A stretch of 64,000 nucleotides of DNA from an uncultured Pelagibacteraceae bacterium (GCA_902518165.1 CABYFB010000003.1:116144-180143), one strand, 5' to 3'; counted from the stretch's first letter, positions 8,566 to 16,921 are shown. Notes: generated from the letters alone by a model not told the origin. Made by a program: numbers and translations.

Positions 8566-9336
8566 ATGAAAAAACTTAAAATGTTTGCATTAGCAGCAGT
8601 GGCTTTGTTTGGTCTTACTGGTGCAGCAAACGCAGCAACTGCTATGTTAGCTTCTGACGACTTCGTTGGGATTTCCTTTTGGGTAATCGCAATGGGTATG
8701 GCAGCAGCTACAGTATTCTTCTTCATGGAAAGAAATACTGTTGCAGCAGGCTGGAAAACTTCAGTAACAGTAGCTGGTCTTGTAACTGGTGTTGCATTCA
8801 TTCACTACATGTACATGAGAGATGTATGGGTAATGACTGGAGATTCTCCAACAGTATATAGATATATTGATTGGTTAATCACTGTACCATTACAGATGAT
8901 CGAGTTTTACTTAATTCTAGCAGCAGTTAAGAAAATCCCAGGAGCAATCTTCTGGAGATTATTAATTGGTTCGCTTGTGATGTTAATTGGTGGATACTTA
9001 GGAGAAGCAGGTTACATCAATGCTATGCTTGGTTTCATAGTCGGTATGGCTGGATGGATCTACATCTTATATGAAGTATTCTCTGGTGAAGCTGGAAAAA
9101 TTGCAGCTAAAACTGGAAACAAGCCATTAGCAACTGCATGGGGTGCTATGAGAATGATCGTAACAATCGGTTGGGCTATTTACCCATTAGGTTACATTTT
9201 TGGTTACCTAGTAGGTGGAGTAGACGCTAACTCATTGAACGTGATTTACAACTTAGCAGACTTCATCAACAAAATTGCTTTTGGTCTAGTAATCTGGTCA
9301 GCAGCAGTTTCACAAGGTGGAGCGCGAGCTAGATAA
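8566..9336 (+). CDS. Proteorhodopsin, blue-light type, proton pump
   Basis: A retinal-binding seven-helix proton pump of the inner membrane, 256 residues including a cleavable signal peptide (MKKLKMFALAAVALFGL, cleaved near ANA-A, residue 23). The pump residues are present: proton acceptor Asp102 with its partner His80, proton donor Glu113, and the retinal-Schiff-base Lys236 (DFINKIAFG). The spectral-tuning position, equivalent to residue 105 in the reference green protein, is Gln110, which predicts blue absorption. The gene is noticeably richer in C-ending codons (AAC, ATC, TTC) than its neighbours, as expected of a highly expressed gene. It has a strong Shine-Dalgarno and its own terminator. 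The retinal synthesis genes are not in this window. Confidence 0.99.
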   Translation: MKKLKMFALAAVALFGLTGAANAATAMLASDDFVGISFWVIAMGMAAATVFFFMERNTVAAGWKTSVTVAGLVTGVAFIHYMYMRDVWVMTGDSPTVYRYIDWLITVPLQMIEFYLILAAVKKIPGAIFWRLLIGSLVMLIGGYLGEAGYINAMLGFIVGMAGWIYILYEVFSGEAGKIAAKTGNKPLATAWGAMRMIVTIGWAIYPLGYIFGYLVGGVDANSLNVIYNLADFINKIAFGLVIWSAAVSQGGARAR

Positions 9337-9358
9337 TTAGCTTTTAATATTAAAAAGA

Positions 9359-9393
9359 GGCGGGTATGCTAAAACATACCTGCCTTTTTTTTT
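9359..9393 (+). terminator. Rho-independent terminator after proteorhodopsin
   Basis: GGCGGGTATG (9359-9368) pairs with CATACCTGCC (9375-9384), a 10-bp stem with one G-U pair and a six-base loop, followed by nine T residues. It lies 22 bases after the stop. It separates the highly expressed pump gene from the ferredoxin gene. Confidence 0.95.
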
Positions 9394-9471
9394 GGCCCAA
9401 AAAATTGAAAATGCTTAACTTCAAAAATTTGCCGCAGTCGCAAATTAGTTTATAAGAATTATTTATTAAAT

Positions 9472-9795
9472 ATGGCAAAAATCAAATATATAGAATTCAA
9501 TGGCACTGAACATGAGGCTGATGTCGCTAATGGTCTTAGTGTAATGGAAGGTGCTATACAAAATGATATTCCAGGCATAGATGCAGATTGTGGAGGTGGA
9601 ATGTCATGTGCAACTTGTCATGTATACATTAAAGATGATGAATGGTTTAAAAAACTCCCAGAAAAAGAAATGGGTGAAGATGATATGTTAGATCAAGCCT
9701 TTGAACCTAAATCTAACAGCAGATTAAGTTGTCAATTAATCGTTTCAGACGATTTAAATGGTTTAACTGTACATATGCCGGAGAAACAAGTTTAA
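9472..9795 (+). CDS. fdx: 2Fe-2S ferredoxin, adrenodoxin/FdxB type
   Basis: A 107-residue electron carrier. The four cluster cysteines are visible as C-x5-C-x2-C at residues 40, 46 and 49 (DCGGGMSCATC) and Cys87 (RLSCQLI), the spacing of the adrenodoxin-like family used with P450s and in Fe-S assembly. Its stop overlaps the next gene's start (TAATG), so it is translationally coupled to the flavoprotein. The proteorhodopsin-ferredoxin-reductase order is the known SAR11 arrangement. Its electron acceptor in the cell is not evident. Confidence 0.95.
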   Translation: MAKIKYIEFNGTEHEADVANGLSVMEGAIQNDIPGIDADCGGGMSCATCHVYIKDDEWFKKLPEKEMGEDDMLDQAFEPKSNSRLSCQLIVSDDLNGLTVHMPEKQV

Positions 9796-10811
9796 TGATT
9801 AAAACCGATGTAGTCATTATTGGAGCAGGACCCACAGGTTTATTCTGTGCACACCAATTAGGGATAATTGGATTAAAATGTGAAATTGTAGATAATTTAG
9901 ATAAAATTGGAGGACAATGTATTGAGCTTTATCCTGATAAACCAATTTACGATATTCCCGCAGTTCCTAAATGCACAGGAGAAGAGCTTACAAATAATTT
10001 AATTGAACAAATAAAACCTTTTAATTTTAACTTTCATTTAAGTGACAGAGTTCAAGAATTAAAAAATGAAAACAATAAATGGTTAGTTAAAACATTAAAT
10101 GGAAAAGAATTTGAAACACCTAATATTGTCATAGCAGGTGGCGTAGGTTCTTTTGAACCAAGAAAATTCCCAACTAAAAGTGCTGAAAAGTATGACGGAA
10201 AATCAGTTTTATATTCAATAAAAGACAAAACTATTTTTAAAGATAAATCAGTAGTTATTTTTGGAGGTGGAGATAGTGCTCTTGATTGGGCTATAGAATT
10301 ATCTAATTCATCAAAAGTAACACTTGTTCACAGAAGAGATGAGTTTAGAGGAGCTCCCGCAAGTGTTCAAAAAATAAAAGAATTAAGTGATAATAAAACT
10401 ATTGATTTAATCACTAAATATTCAATCAAAGATGTTAAAGGAAATGGCTCATTAGAAAGTGTCGAAATCAAAAGTGAATCAGGTGAAAGTAAAGTTATAA
10501 AAGCTGATTATGTATTAGGTTTTTTTGGATTAATAATGCAATTAGGACCAATCGCGGAGTGGGGTTTAAATTTAGATAAAAAAACAATTCCAGTAAATAC
10601 TGAGAATTTTGAAACAAATAAAAAAGGAATATTTGCAATTGGGGATATATGCACTTATCCAGGAAAATTAAAGTTAATACTTTCAGGTTTTCATGAAGGA
10701 GCTTTAGCTGCAAGAGGCTGCTTTAAATATGCAAGACCTGATGAAAAATATAGATTTGAATTTACAACTGCATCCAGCACTATCAAAGATAGATTGGGTG
10801 TTAAAGAATGA
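9795..10811 (+). CDS. Ferredoxin-NADP reductase, thioredoxin-reductase-like type
   Basis: A 338-residue FAD/NAD(P)H flavoprotein. The ATG at 9795-9797 is chosen because it overlaps the ferredoxin stop and starts directly at the FAD-binding strand (MIKTDVVIIGAGPTG). The Rossmann motifs are GAGPTGLFCA near residue 12 and GGGDSALDWA in the NADP domain, and the C-terminal FAD motif is IFAIGDICTYPGK. The redox CxxC of true thioredoxin reductase is absent between these, which points to a ferredoxin/flavodoxin-NADP reductase. It probably passes electrons between NADPH and the ferredoxin encoded just upstream. The GST gene overlaps its end by 4 bases. Confidence 0.9.
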   Translation: MIKTDVVIIGAGPTGLFCAHQLGIIGLKCEIVDNLDKIGGQCIELYPDKPIYDIPAVPKCTGEELTNNLIEQIKPFNFNFHLSDRVQELKNENNKWLVKTLNGKEFETPNIVIAGGVGSFEPRKFPTKSAEKYDGKSVLYSIKDKTIFKDKSVVIFGGGDSALDWAIELSNSSKVTLVHRRDEFRGAPASVQKIKELSDNKTIDLITKYSIKDVKGNGSLESVEIKSESGESKVIKADYVLGFFGLIMQLGPIAEWGLNLDKKTIPVNTENFETNKKGIFAIGDICTYPGKLKLILSGFHEGALAARGCFKYARPDEKYRFEFTTASSTIKDRLGVKE

Positions 10812-11431
10812 TTGAACTCTTTACTGCTGATACTCCTAATGGTTGGAAAATTAGCATAATGCTAGAGGAAATTGATTTTAAATACAAACTAACAAAAGTT
10901 AATTTGAGTGGAGATCAATTTAAACCAGAATTTAAAAAAATAAGTCCCTTTAATAAAATTCCTGTAATTATAGATCACGAGAACAATAGGACCGTATTCG
11001 AGTCTGGAGTTATACTTATGTATTTAGGTGAGAAAAGTAAGAAACTCTATCCTGAAGCAGACAGGCTAGAGATAAATCAGTGGTTGATGGCTCAAATGGC
11101 TATTGTAGGTCCAATGATAGGCCAACATCATCAATTTCATTATTATCATCAAGGAAAAAGTGAGTGGGGTGAAGAAAGATACTTCAAAATCACAAGAAAG
11201 ATTTATGAAGATCTTGAAGCTAGATTGGCTCAAAGTAAATTTTTAGCAAATGATAAATATTCTATTGCTGATATTGCTACATGGTCATGGATTGCAAGAC
11301 ATAAAAGACACGATATTGGATTAAATAATTTTGAAAACCTATCTAGGTGGTTTGTTGAAATTGCTGAACGTCCAGCTGTAGTTAAAGGATTTAAAGCATT
11401 GAATAAAGATGCTGAAATAGATTTCCCTTAA
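10808..11431 (+). CDS. Glutathione S-transferase family protein
   Basis: 207 residues with the two-domain GST layout. The thioredoxin-like N-terminus (IELFTADTPNGWKISIMLEE) leads to the cis-proline motif NKIPVIID and the glutathione-binding ES pair in FESGVILMYL. The all-alpha C-domain carries the N-capping motif SIADIATWSW. It resembles the YfcG/YghU group (the N-P-N-G-W-K-like start), which has disulfide reductase or peroxidase activity. It overlaps the reductase gene by 4 bases, so it belongs to the ferredoxin operon. The substrate is not known. Confidence 0.9.
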   Translation: MIELFTADTPNGWKISIMLEEIDFKYKLTKVNLSGDQFKPEFKKISPFNKIPVIIDHENNRTVFESGVILMYLGEKSKKLYPEADRLEINQWLMAQMAIVGPMIGQHHQFHYYHQGKSEWGEERYFKITRKIYEDLEARLAQSKFLANDKYSIADIATWSWIARHKRHDIGLNNFENLSRWFVEIAERPAVVKGFKALNKDAEIDFP

Positions 11432-11844
11432 TCGTCAGCGTAAACTTTTTCATCTTTTTCATGTTTTTCTTGAGCTGCAATGCAAAGAGTTGCTACTGGT
11501 CTTGCCATTAATCTTTTTAAACCTATAGGCTCACCAGTTTCTTCACAAAAACCGTATGTTCCATCCTGTATTTTTTTCAATGCACCATCTATTTTTGAAA
11601 TTAATTTGATTTGTCTATTAATAGCTCTCATCTCTACATTCTTCTCAGTGTATGAGCTTGCTTGATCAACTATGTCAGCTGATGCACTATTATCATCCAT
11701 TGACGCCTGAAAAATCGCCTCATTATTAGATCTCTTTAAATCTTTTTTCCACTCCATTAATTTCATCTTAAAATATGCTAAATGTTTAGCACACATGTAT
11801 TTCTCTTTTTCTTTTGGAGTATAAGTTTTTGAAATTCTTACCAT
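11428..11844 (-). CDS. dksA: DksA/TraR-family RNA polymerase regulator
   Basis: 138 residues with an N-terminal coiled coil and a C-terminal zinc-finger-like module (YGFCEETGEPIGLKRLMARP, then ATLCIAAQEKHE). Only two of the four zinc cysteines of E. coli DksA remain (Cys100 and Cys121), a pattern common in alphaproteobacteria. DksA binds the secondary channel of RNA polymerase and, with ppGpp, adjusts transcription in the stringent response. The acidic coiled-coil tip is represented by DDNSASADIVD (about 51-61). Its stop overlaps the convergent GST gene. Confidence 0.95.
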   Translation of the reverse strand: MVRISKTYTPKEKEKYMCAKHLAYFKMKLMEWKKDLKRSNNEAIFQASMDDNSASADIVDQASSYTEKNVEMRAINRQIKLISKIDGALKKIQDGTYGFCEETGEPIGLKRLMARPVATLCIAAQEKHEKDEKVYADD

Positions 11845-11917
11845 GCTTAGCTATTTTGAGTTGGTGAATATATTCATGAATAAATGAGTGTCAAGAACGG
11901 TTTATTCATATAGATTG

Positions 11918-13243
11918 ATGAAAATGGCTTTAAACAAAAGAAATATAAATAATATTTTTTATATTTTTGTAACGACTCACTTAATTCTATGGACAGTTGT
12001 TCCAACTATCACAAACTCAAATTTACCTTTGGATACAATTGAAGCTTTGGCCTGGGGTAGTAATTTAGATTGGGGATTTAACAAACATCCTCCATTAAGT
12101 GCGTTTTTTCCAGAAGTTTTTTTTCAAATATTTGGACCACAAGATTGGGCTTATTATTTTTTAAGTCAAATTTTTGTAGTGATATCTTTTTTCATTATTT
12201 TTAAATTATCACAGGAAATTCTTAATGATGGCACTTTGAGTTTGTTATCAGTTTTTCTTATTGAAGGGATATACTTCTATAATTTTACAACTCCAGAATT
12301 TAATGTAAATGTTTGCCAATTACCTTTTTGGTGTTTAACAGTTTATTATACATGGAAAATATACATTAGTAAAAAAATTGAGCTTTATGATTGTATCTTG
12401 TTAGGAGCTGTAGCAGCTTTTGGTATTTTATCTAAATATCTTTTTATTTATTTATTAGTCACAATAGATTTATTCTTTGCATATTTAATATTTTTTAAAA
12501 AATCAAAAAAATTTGATTTTAAATATTTAGTTTCTTTAGAAGTATTTTTTGTAATTTTAATTCCACATATAATTTGGTTATTCAATAATGATTTTATTAC
12601 TATTAAATATGGTTTTGCCCGAGCAGGTTTGGATGAAGGACAAATAATAAATCATTTTAAATATCCGTTACTATTCACATTAAAACAAATTGGTATTCTA
12701 ATACCATTTTTAATTTTAGTTTGGTTACTAATGAAAAAAATACCCAAAAAATTAAATTTAAAAGATGAGAAACTTTTATTTTTAATATTTATTAATGTAG
12801 TCCCAATAATATTAGTATTTATGACCGCGTTAATAACTGGATCAAAAATTAGAACTATGTGGATGACCCCTTTTTACCTATTCTTTGGAACTTTGTTTAT
12901 TTACATTTTGAAAAATCAAATAAATATTAAGAAACTAAATTCTTTTTTAATAGGATTTATATTTTTATTTTTATTATCTCCAATTTTGTACGGTTATGTC
13001 TCAATATCTCAGACTGATAAGAGGACTGATTATCCTGGAAGAGATATAGCTATAAAAGTTCAAATGGCATGGCACGAACAACATGATGAACCTATTAAAT
13101 ACGTGCTTGGCGATGAATGGACAGCTGGAAATTTATCATATCACATTAATTCAAGGCCTATTTGGAAAGGCTTTGTTACAAAGGAAAAATTGAATTCATT
13201 TGATAAATATATGTGTATTGATAAGATTTGCGTTGGGTCATAG
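11918..13243 (+). CDS. GT-C glycosyltransferase, PMT_2/ArnT-like
   Basis: A polytopic inner-membrane protein of about 441 residues with many hydrophobic helices. The N-terminal loop AWGSNLDWGFNKHPPLSAFF is the PMT_2/ArnT signature (acidic/aromatic strand followed by H-P-P-L), which uses a polyprenyl-phosphate sugar to glycosylate lipid A, polymer or protein. The frame is open from a GTG at 11888. I prefer the ATG at 11918, which begins MKMALNKRN just before the first helix. It is followed by a 34-aa membrane peptide and a GT2 enzyme that could make the lipid-linked sugar. The acceptor is unknown. Confidence 0.85.
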   Translation: MKMALNKRNINNIFYIFVTTHLILWTVVPTITNSNLPLDTIEALAWGSNLDWGFNKHPPLSAFFPEVFFQIFGPQDWAYYFLSQIFVVISFFIIFKLSQEILNDGTLSLLSVFLIEGIYFYNFTTPEFNVNVCQLPFWCLTVYYTWKIYISKKIELYDCILLGAVAAFGILSKYLFIYLLVTIDLFFAYLIFFKKSKKFDFKYLVSLEVFFVILIPHIIWLFNNDFITIKYGFARAGLDEGQIINHFKYPLLFTLKQIGILIPFLILVWLLMKKIPKKLNLKDEKLLFLIFINVVPIILVFMTALITGSKIRTMWMTPFYLFFGTLFIYILKNQINIKKLNSFLIGFIFLFLLSPILYGYVSISQTDKRTDYPGRDIAIKVQMAWHEQHDEPIKYVLGDEWTAGNLSYHINSRPIWKGFVTKEKLNSFDKYMCIDKICVGS

Positions 13244-13245
13244 TT

Positions 13246-13350
13246 ATGAAATTCAATAAAAACATACTATTCATCGTCTTTATTGTTGTAATAATAGAGT
13301 TATCTGGACATGGAATTGTAGCCTCATTACTGAGGTTGCTTGCAAGTTAA
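13246..13350 (+). CDS. Small single-helix membrane peptide, 34 residues
   Basis: An ATG at 13246 starts two bases after the GT-C stop and runs to a TAA at 13350. It encodes a lysine/asparagine start (MKFNKN), one hydrophobic helix (ILFIVFIVVIIEL) and a short tail ending LLRLLAS. The GT2 start follows 4 bases after its stop, so it fills the gap between two functionally linked genes in the same direction. This tight placement is the main support, as no homologue is recognised. It may be an accessory subunit of the glycosyltransferase pair. Confidence 0.55.
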   Translation: MKFNKNILFIVFIVVIIELSGHGIVASLLRLLAS

Positions 13351-13354
13351 ATTA

Positions 13355-14224
13355 ATGAAAATTACTATTTTAACACCAGTTTATAATGACTGGAAATCAG
13401 CTTCAAAATTAATTGAAGAAATAAATACAATTGTAAAAGACTTAGATGCAGAATTTTCTCTTGTCATTGTTAATGATGCATCAACTGAAGAAAAACCAAC
13501 CTCTATCTCCAATACAGAAAATTTATTATCGATTGAAATTTTAAATATTAAAAACAATCAAGGACATGGAAGATGTATTGCAACAGGACTTAAACATATA
13601 TTTCAAAATAAAGAATTTGATTACGTAATTCCAATGGATTCGGATGGTGAAGATAGACCTGAAGAAATCAAAAGTTTTCTAGAATACATAAAATATGACG
13701 AAGGAAAACCAATAGTTGGAGAAAGAGTAAAAAGATCTGAAAATTTCATTTTTAAAACTTGTTACCATTTACATAAAATAATAACTTATGTATTTACTGG
13801 TCATTCGATAAAATTTGGAAATTATACGTGTCTTCCAAAGTCAACTGTTGAAAAATTAATAAACGATAAATCTACTTGGTGCAGCTTTTCAGGAGCATTG
13901 GCAAAATTAGAGAAAGATAGATCTTCATCTCCATCTATAAGGGGTACAAGATATTTTGGTCCTTCTAAAATGAGTTTTAAAAATTTAATTAAGCATTCTT
14001 TAGCAATTATAGCTGTTTTTAAATCTACAGTTATTATTCGTTCAATTTTATTTTATGCTATTTATTTAATTTTAATGGCTGATTACATAAGTGTTGTTAC
14101 AGCTATTCCATTAGGTCTAATTATAGTATTTGGATTATCAGTGGTAATGATTGGAAGAAGAGAAAATTTAGAGGAATTAAATAATTCTTTAAATAATATT
14201 GGAAGTATAGATACTATAAAATAA
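13355..14224 (+). CDS. Family 2 glycosyltransferase (polyprenyl-phosphate sugar synthase-like)
   Basis: 289 residues from the ATG at 13355; a TTG five codons earlier is in frame but lies inside the micro-ORF. The GT-A fold begins MKITILTPVYNDW. VNDAS marks the nucleotide-binding region and MDSDGEDRPEE the D-x-D metal site. Two C-terminal helices (about 222-270) anchor it in the membrane, as in the DPM1/ArnC/GtrB group that charges polyprenyl phosphate with a sugar. It fits as donor-maker for the upstream GT-C enzyme. Sugar identity cannot be read. Confidence 0.88.
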   Translation: MKITILTPVYNDWKSASKLIEEINTIVKDLDAEFSLVIVNDASTEEKPTSISNTENLLSIEILNIKNNQGHGRCIATGLKHIFQNKEFDYVIPMDSDGEDRPEEIKSFLEYIKYDEGKPIVGERVKRSENFIFKTCYHLHKIITYVFTGHSIKFGNYTCLPKSTVEKLINDKSTWCSFSGALAKLEKDRSSSPSIRGTRYFGPSKMSFKNLIKHSLAIIAVFKSTVIIRSILFYAIYLILMADYISVVTAIPLGLIIVFGLSVVMIGRRENLEELNNSLNNIGSIDTIK

Positions 14225-14240
14225 ATTAATATAAAAAATT

Positions 14241-15251
14241 ATGAAAAAAACTTTACTAATATTATCTGTATGTTTGTTCTTATTTTCAAATTTTTCATAC
14301 GCAGAAAAACAACACACAAAAATGAAAAAAAAAGAGAAAAAAGATTTTGCACATTTCGTGCTTAAGGCCCAATTAGATAATAAAATGGTTTTTACTAAAA
14401 GAAATGTACCTAATCGTAAAGGTCTGTATAAGTTTTTTGATAAATTCGAGGATAATATGGGTGTCTCTGAAAAAGGAATTGAATTTAATTTAAGTTATTC
14501 AGACATAGGTGACAAGAATGATTGGGTCAGATGGGGTAAACCTGGTTTTGCTCAAAGGTTTCAAATTATGGAGCCTTACAAAGAAACTACAAAAAAAGGC
14601 AAAACAAAATGGTATAGGATTGCTTATTTTATTCCTAATGAAATAGATACTGAGCAACACAATATCTCTTTATTTGATTTTAAGATGCTTTACGGAAAAC
14701 CTGAAAAAGCAGTAGGACCTAGTTTCAACTATAACAATAATAAATTTATTTGGTTATTTAATGGTCCTAATTATAGAGTCGCTAAAAATGAAGTTGGGGA
14801 GCAATATTTCTTTGAAGGTTATGTTGTTCATTTTGATCAAAAATTTAAACCACTAAAAGGAAAATGGGTAAATATTTTAGTTAATGCTAAATGGGCAAAA
14901 GATGGATTTTTGCATTTATGGATTGATGGAAAGTTAAGATCTAGTTATTTTGGAGATGTATTAGGTGGAGCTTCTAGTGTTAGGTTTAAATTTGGACCGT
15001 ACAGAAATTATATGACTGCTGCCACAGATAAAGGTTTAAAAATAAAAGATGCAATTATTCGTTATTCTAACGTTGGTAAAGCTGATACCTGTGATGAGTT
15101 ATGGAGTGGCTGTGACGAAGTAAAAGGACAACTAAAAAATCAATCTCAAGTTCATGGTGCAATTGGTGTTGCTCTCTGTAAACCAGCTGACGAGGATAAA
15201 GAGGGTACTTGTGAAGATCTCGGCTATCCAGGAAACCCTAGACCTTTTTAA
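14241..15251 (+). CDS. Secreted heparin-lyase-I-like (PL-type, ConA-fold) protein
   Basis: 336 residues with a signal peptide (about 1-21, cleaved near SYA-E). The body resembles the polysaccharide lyase/heparin lyase I domain. A jelly-roll strand pattern includes WYRIAYFIPNE, then KWVNILVNAKWAKDGFLHLW with IDGKL, and VRFKFGPYR, matching the usual W-x5-K-W-x-G-x3-W-DGK and K-x-G-x-YR motifs. It may cleave or bind an acidic glycan in the periplasm or outside the cell. Six cysteines near the C-terminus could form disulfides. It follows the two glycosyltransferases, so it may trim the product they make. Enzymatic activity is not assured. Confidence 0.65.
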   Translation: MKKTLLILSVCLFLFSNFSYAEKQHTKMKKKEKKDFAHFVLKAQLDNKMVFTKRNVPNRKGLYKFFDKFEDNMGVSEKGIEFNLSYSDIGDKNDWVRWGKPGFAQRFQIMEPYKETTKKGKTKWYRIAYFIPNEIDTEQHNISLFDFKMLYGKPEKAVGPSFNYNNNKFIWLFNGPNYRVAKNEVGEQYFFEGYVVHFDQKFKPLKGKWVNILVNAKWAKDGFLHLWIDGKLRSSYFGDVLGGASSVRFKFGPYRNYMTAATDKGLKIKDAIIRYSNVGKADTCDELWSGCDEVKGQLKNQSQVHGAIGVALCKPADEDKEGTCEDLGYPGNPRPF

Positions 15252-16529
15252 TTAAGCTCTAATTGTCGGCAAACAATAGAAATCAGCAGTATCTATCTTT
15301 GAGTTATAATCCCTTTTCATGCTCCATGATTTTCTAACACCAGCACTTGCAAGACTTAGTGTAGATCTACCATATCTATAATTTGTATTATCAATTGATC
15401 TCATTAATCTATTAATCCTCTCATCTTTCGCTGATGAAAATAAGTTTTCATTATTTTCAACATCTGTTAATCCGGTTAGCATCACTCCTGCTTTTTGATA
15501 ACGATGCCCTTTCCTAAAGATTACTTTTAAGACAGATAAGGCATTTTTTACGATCTCTATACTATTGTTAGTTGCTATAGGAAAATCAACAGTTCTGGAG
15601 TTTGAATAAAAACCAAATTGTTTTTGAAAAGGACTGGTTCTAACAAATACCATAACGGCTTTTGCAACGAGGTTTTCAGATCTTATCTTTTCTGATGCAT
15701 TTAAACAATAACTAGCAACAGCTTCTTCAAGTTCTTGGAATTTTTCTATTCTTTTTCCAAATGACCTTGATACTACACAGCTTTTTCTTTTCGACGCAGT
15801 TTTTTCTAAATCAATACAAGGCACACCTCTAAGTTCCATTGCAGTTCTTGAGCTTAGAACATTTGAGGATTTTTTAATCCAGGTGTTTGATTTATTTTTT
15901 AATTGTTTAGCATTATAAATTCCATTTTTTTGATAAAACTTTGTCATCTGTCTTCCAACACCCCAAACATCGTTAATATCAATTTTTTCAAGAATGGGAT
16001 CGAGATTTTCTATTCCAATTAAACTTGTAACACCTGATTGTTTTTTCTTAGCTATATGATTTGCAACTTTGCTTAAAGTTTTAGTTTTAGCTATTCCTAT
16101 ACTTGTTGGAATACCAGTCCACTTTAAAACTGTTTCTCTAATTTCTCTACCAACTTGCTCTACTTCATTGTCAGAAAAATTTGATAAATCCATAAATGCT
16201 TCATCAATTGAATAAACTTCAATATCAGAGTTAAATCTTTTCAAAGTTCTCATTACTCTTCTAGATAAATCTCCATACAAAGAATAATTTGATGAGAATA
16301 CTTGTACATCATTTTTTATAATAATATCTTTTGCTTTAAAATAGGGCTCACCCATTTTAATTCCCAAAGCTTTTGCTTCAGTAGATCTTGAAACTATACA
16401 GCCATCATTATTAGATAAAACTACAACAGGTTTTTTCCTTATTTTTGGATTAAATAATCTTTCGCAAGAGACATAGAAAGAATTGCAGTCAACCAATGCT
16501 AATTTTTTAGTGTACTGAATGTATGACAT
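15252..16529 (-). CDS. umuC: DNA polymerase V catalytic subunit (Y-family)
   Basis: A translesion polymerase of 425 residues. The Y-family active site is present in LALVDCNSFYVSCERLF (about 11-27) and YSIDEAFMDLS (about 105-115). A UmuC-type C-terminal domain ends in WSMKRDYNSKID. It works with UmuD' and RecA in SOS mutagenesis. The start overlaps the umuD stop region by 23 bases on the same strand, giving a coupled umuDC operon controlled from the SOS box before umuD. Confidence 0.96.
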   Translation of the reverse strand: MSYIQYTKKLALVDCNSFYVSCERLFNPKIRKKPVVVLSNNDGCIVSRSTEAKALGIKMGEPYFKAKDIIIKNDVQVFSSNYSLYGDLSRRVMRTLKRFNSDIEVYSIDEAFMDLSNFSDNEVEQVGREIRETVLKWTGIPTSIGIAKTKTLSKVANHIAKKKQSGVTSLIGIENLDPILEKIDINDVWGVGRQMTKFYQKNGIYNAKQLKNKSNTWIKKSSNVLSSRTAMELRGVPCIDLEKTASKRKSCVVSRSFGKRIEKFQELEEAVASYCLNASEKIRSENLVAKAVMVFVRTSPFQKQFGFYSNSRTVDFPIATNNSIEIVKNALSVLKVIFRKGHRYQKAGVMLTGLTDVENNENLFSSAKDERINRLMRSIDNTNYRYGRSTLSLASAGVRKSWSMKRDYNSKIDTADFYCLPTIRA

Positions 16530-16902
16530 AGGTAACTACTCCCCAAATAAAAATATCTTGTTCTTCATTAATTAAAATTCGATCAGAAAATTCTTTAGAT
16601 CCTGACGTTAAAAATTGTTTGTCTTTTTCTTTAACTAAAGTTTTAACAACGAGTTCGTCGTGAACATTTGCTATGACAGTTGAAAAATTTTTTGGAGTTA
16701 AGCTTTTGTCTACAACTAATAAATCACCATCATTTATTCCAACATCCACCATTGATTTTCCTTGAACTCTTATGATGAAAGTTGCCGGAACATTTTTGAT
16801 TAGATGTACGTTTAAATCTATATCTTCTTCTATGTAGTCAGTTGCAGGGGAAGGAAAACCAGCTCCTGCTTTATGTAAATAATAAGGTATTGTTAGCTTC
16901 AT
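16507..16902 (-). CDS. umuD: UmuD, autocleaving subunit of DNA polymerase V
   Basis: 131 residues from the ATG at 16900-16902. The longer open frame to 16953 is rejected because it runs through the SOS box. The self-cleavage site is Ala-Gly in KAGAGFPSP (E. coli UmuD has Cys-Gly there). The Ser/Lys dyad of the S24 family is seen as GKSM and VVKTL. RecA filaments trigger cleavage to UmuD', which activates UmuC. The next ORF on the strand is umuC. Confidence 0.95.
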   Translation of the reverse strand: MKLTIPYYLHKAGAGFPSPATDYIEEDIDLNVHLIKNVPATFIIRVQGKSMVDVGINDGDLLVVDKSLTPKNFSTVIANVHDELVVKTLVKEKDKQFLTSGSKEFSDRILINEEQDIFIWGVVTYVIHSVH

Positions 16903-16906
16903 AAGT

Positions 16907-16921
16907 GTTCTTGTTTTGTTC
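16907..16921 (-). promoter_or_regulatory. LexA operator (alphaproteobacterial SOS box) of umuDC
   Basis: On the plus strand it reads GTTCTTGTTTTGTTC, an exact GTTC-N7-GTTC (GAAC-N7-GAAC towards the gene). This is the established LexA-binding consensus of alphaproteobacteria. It begins 4 bases upstream of the umuD ATG, so LexA would also block the ribosome-site region of the DNA. lexA itself is not in this window. Confidence 0.88.

Noticed and set aside
8481..8801. Minus-strand open frame of 106 codons across the proteorhodopsin start
   Set aside because: It is antisense to a certain gene, with composition dictated by the alanine/valine codons of the pump. No ribosome site or known family.
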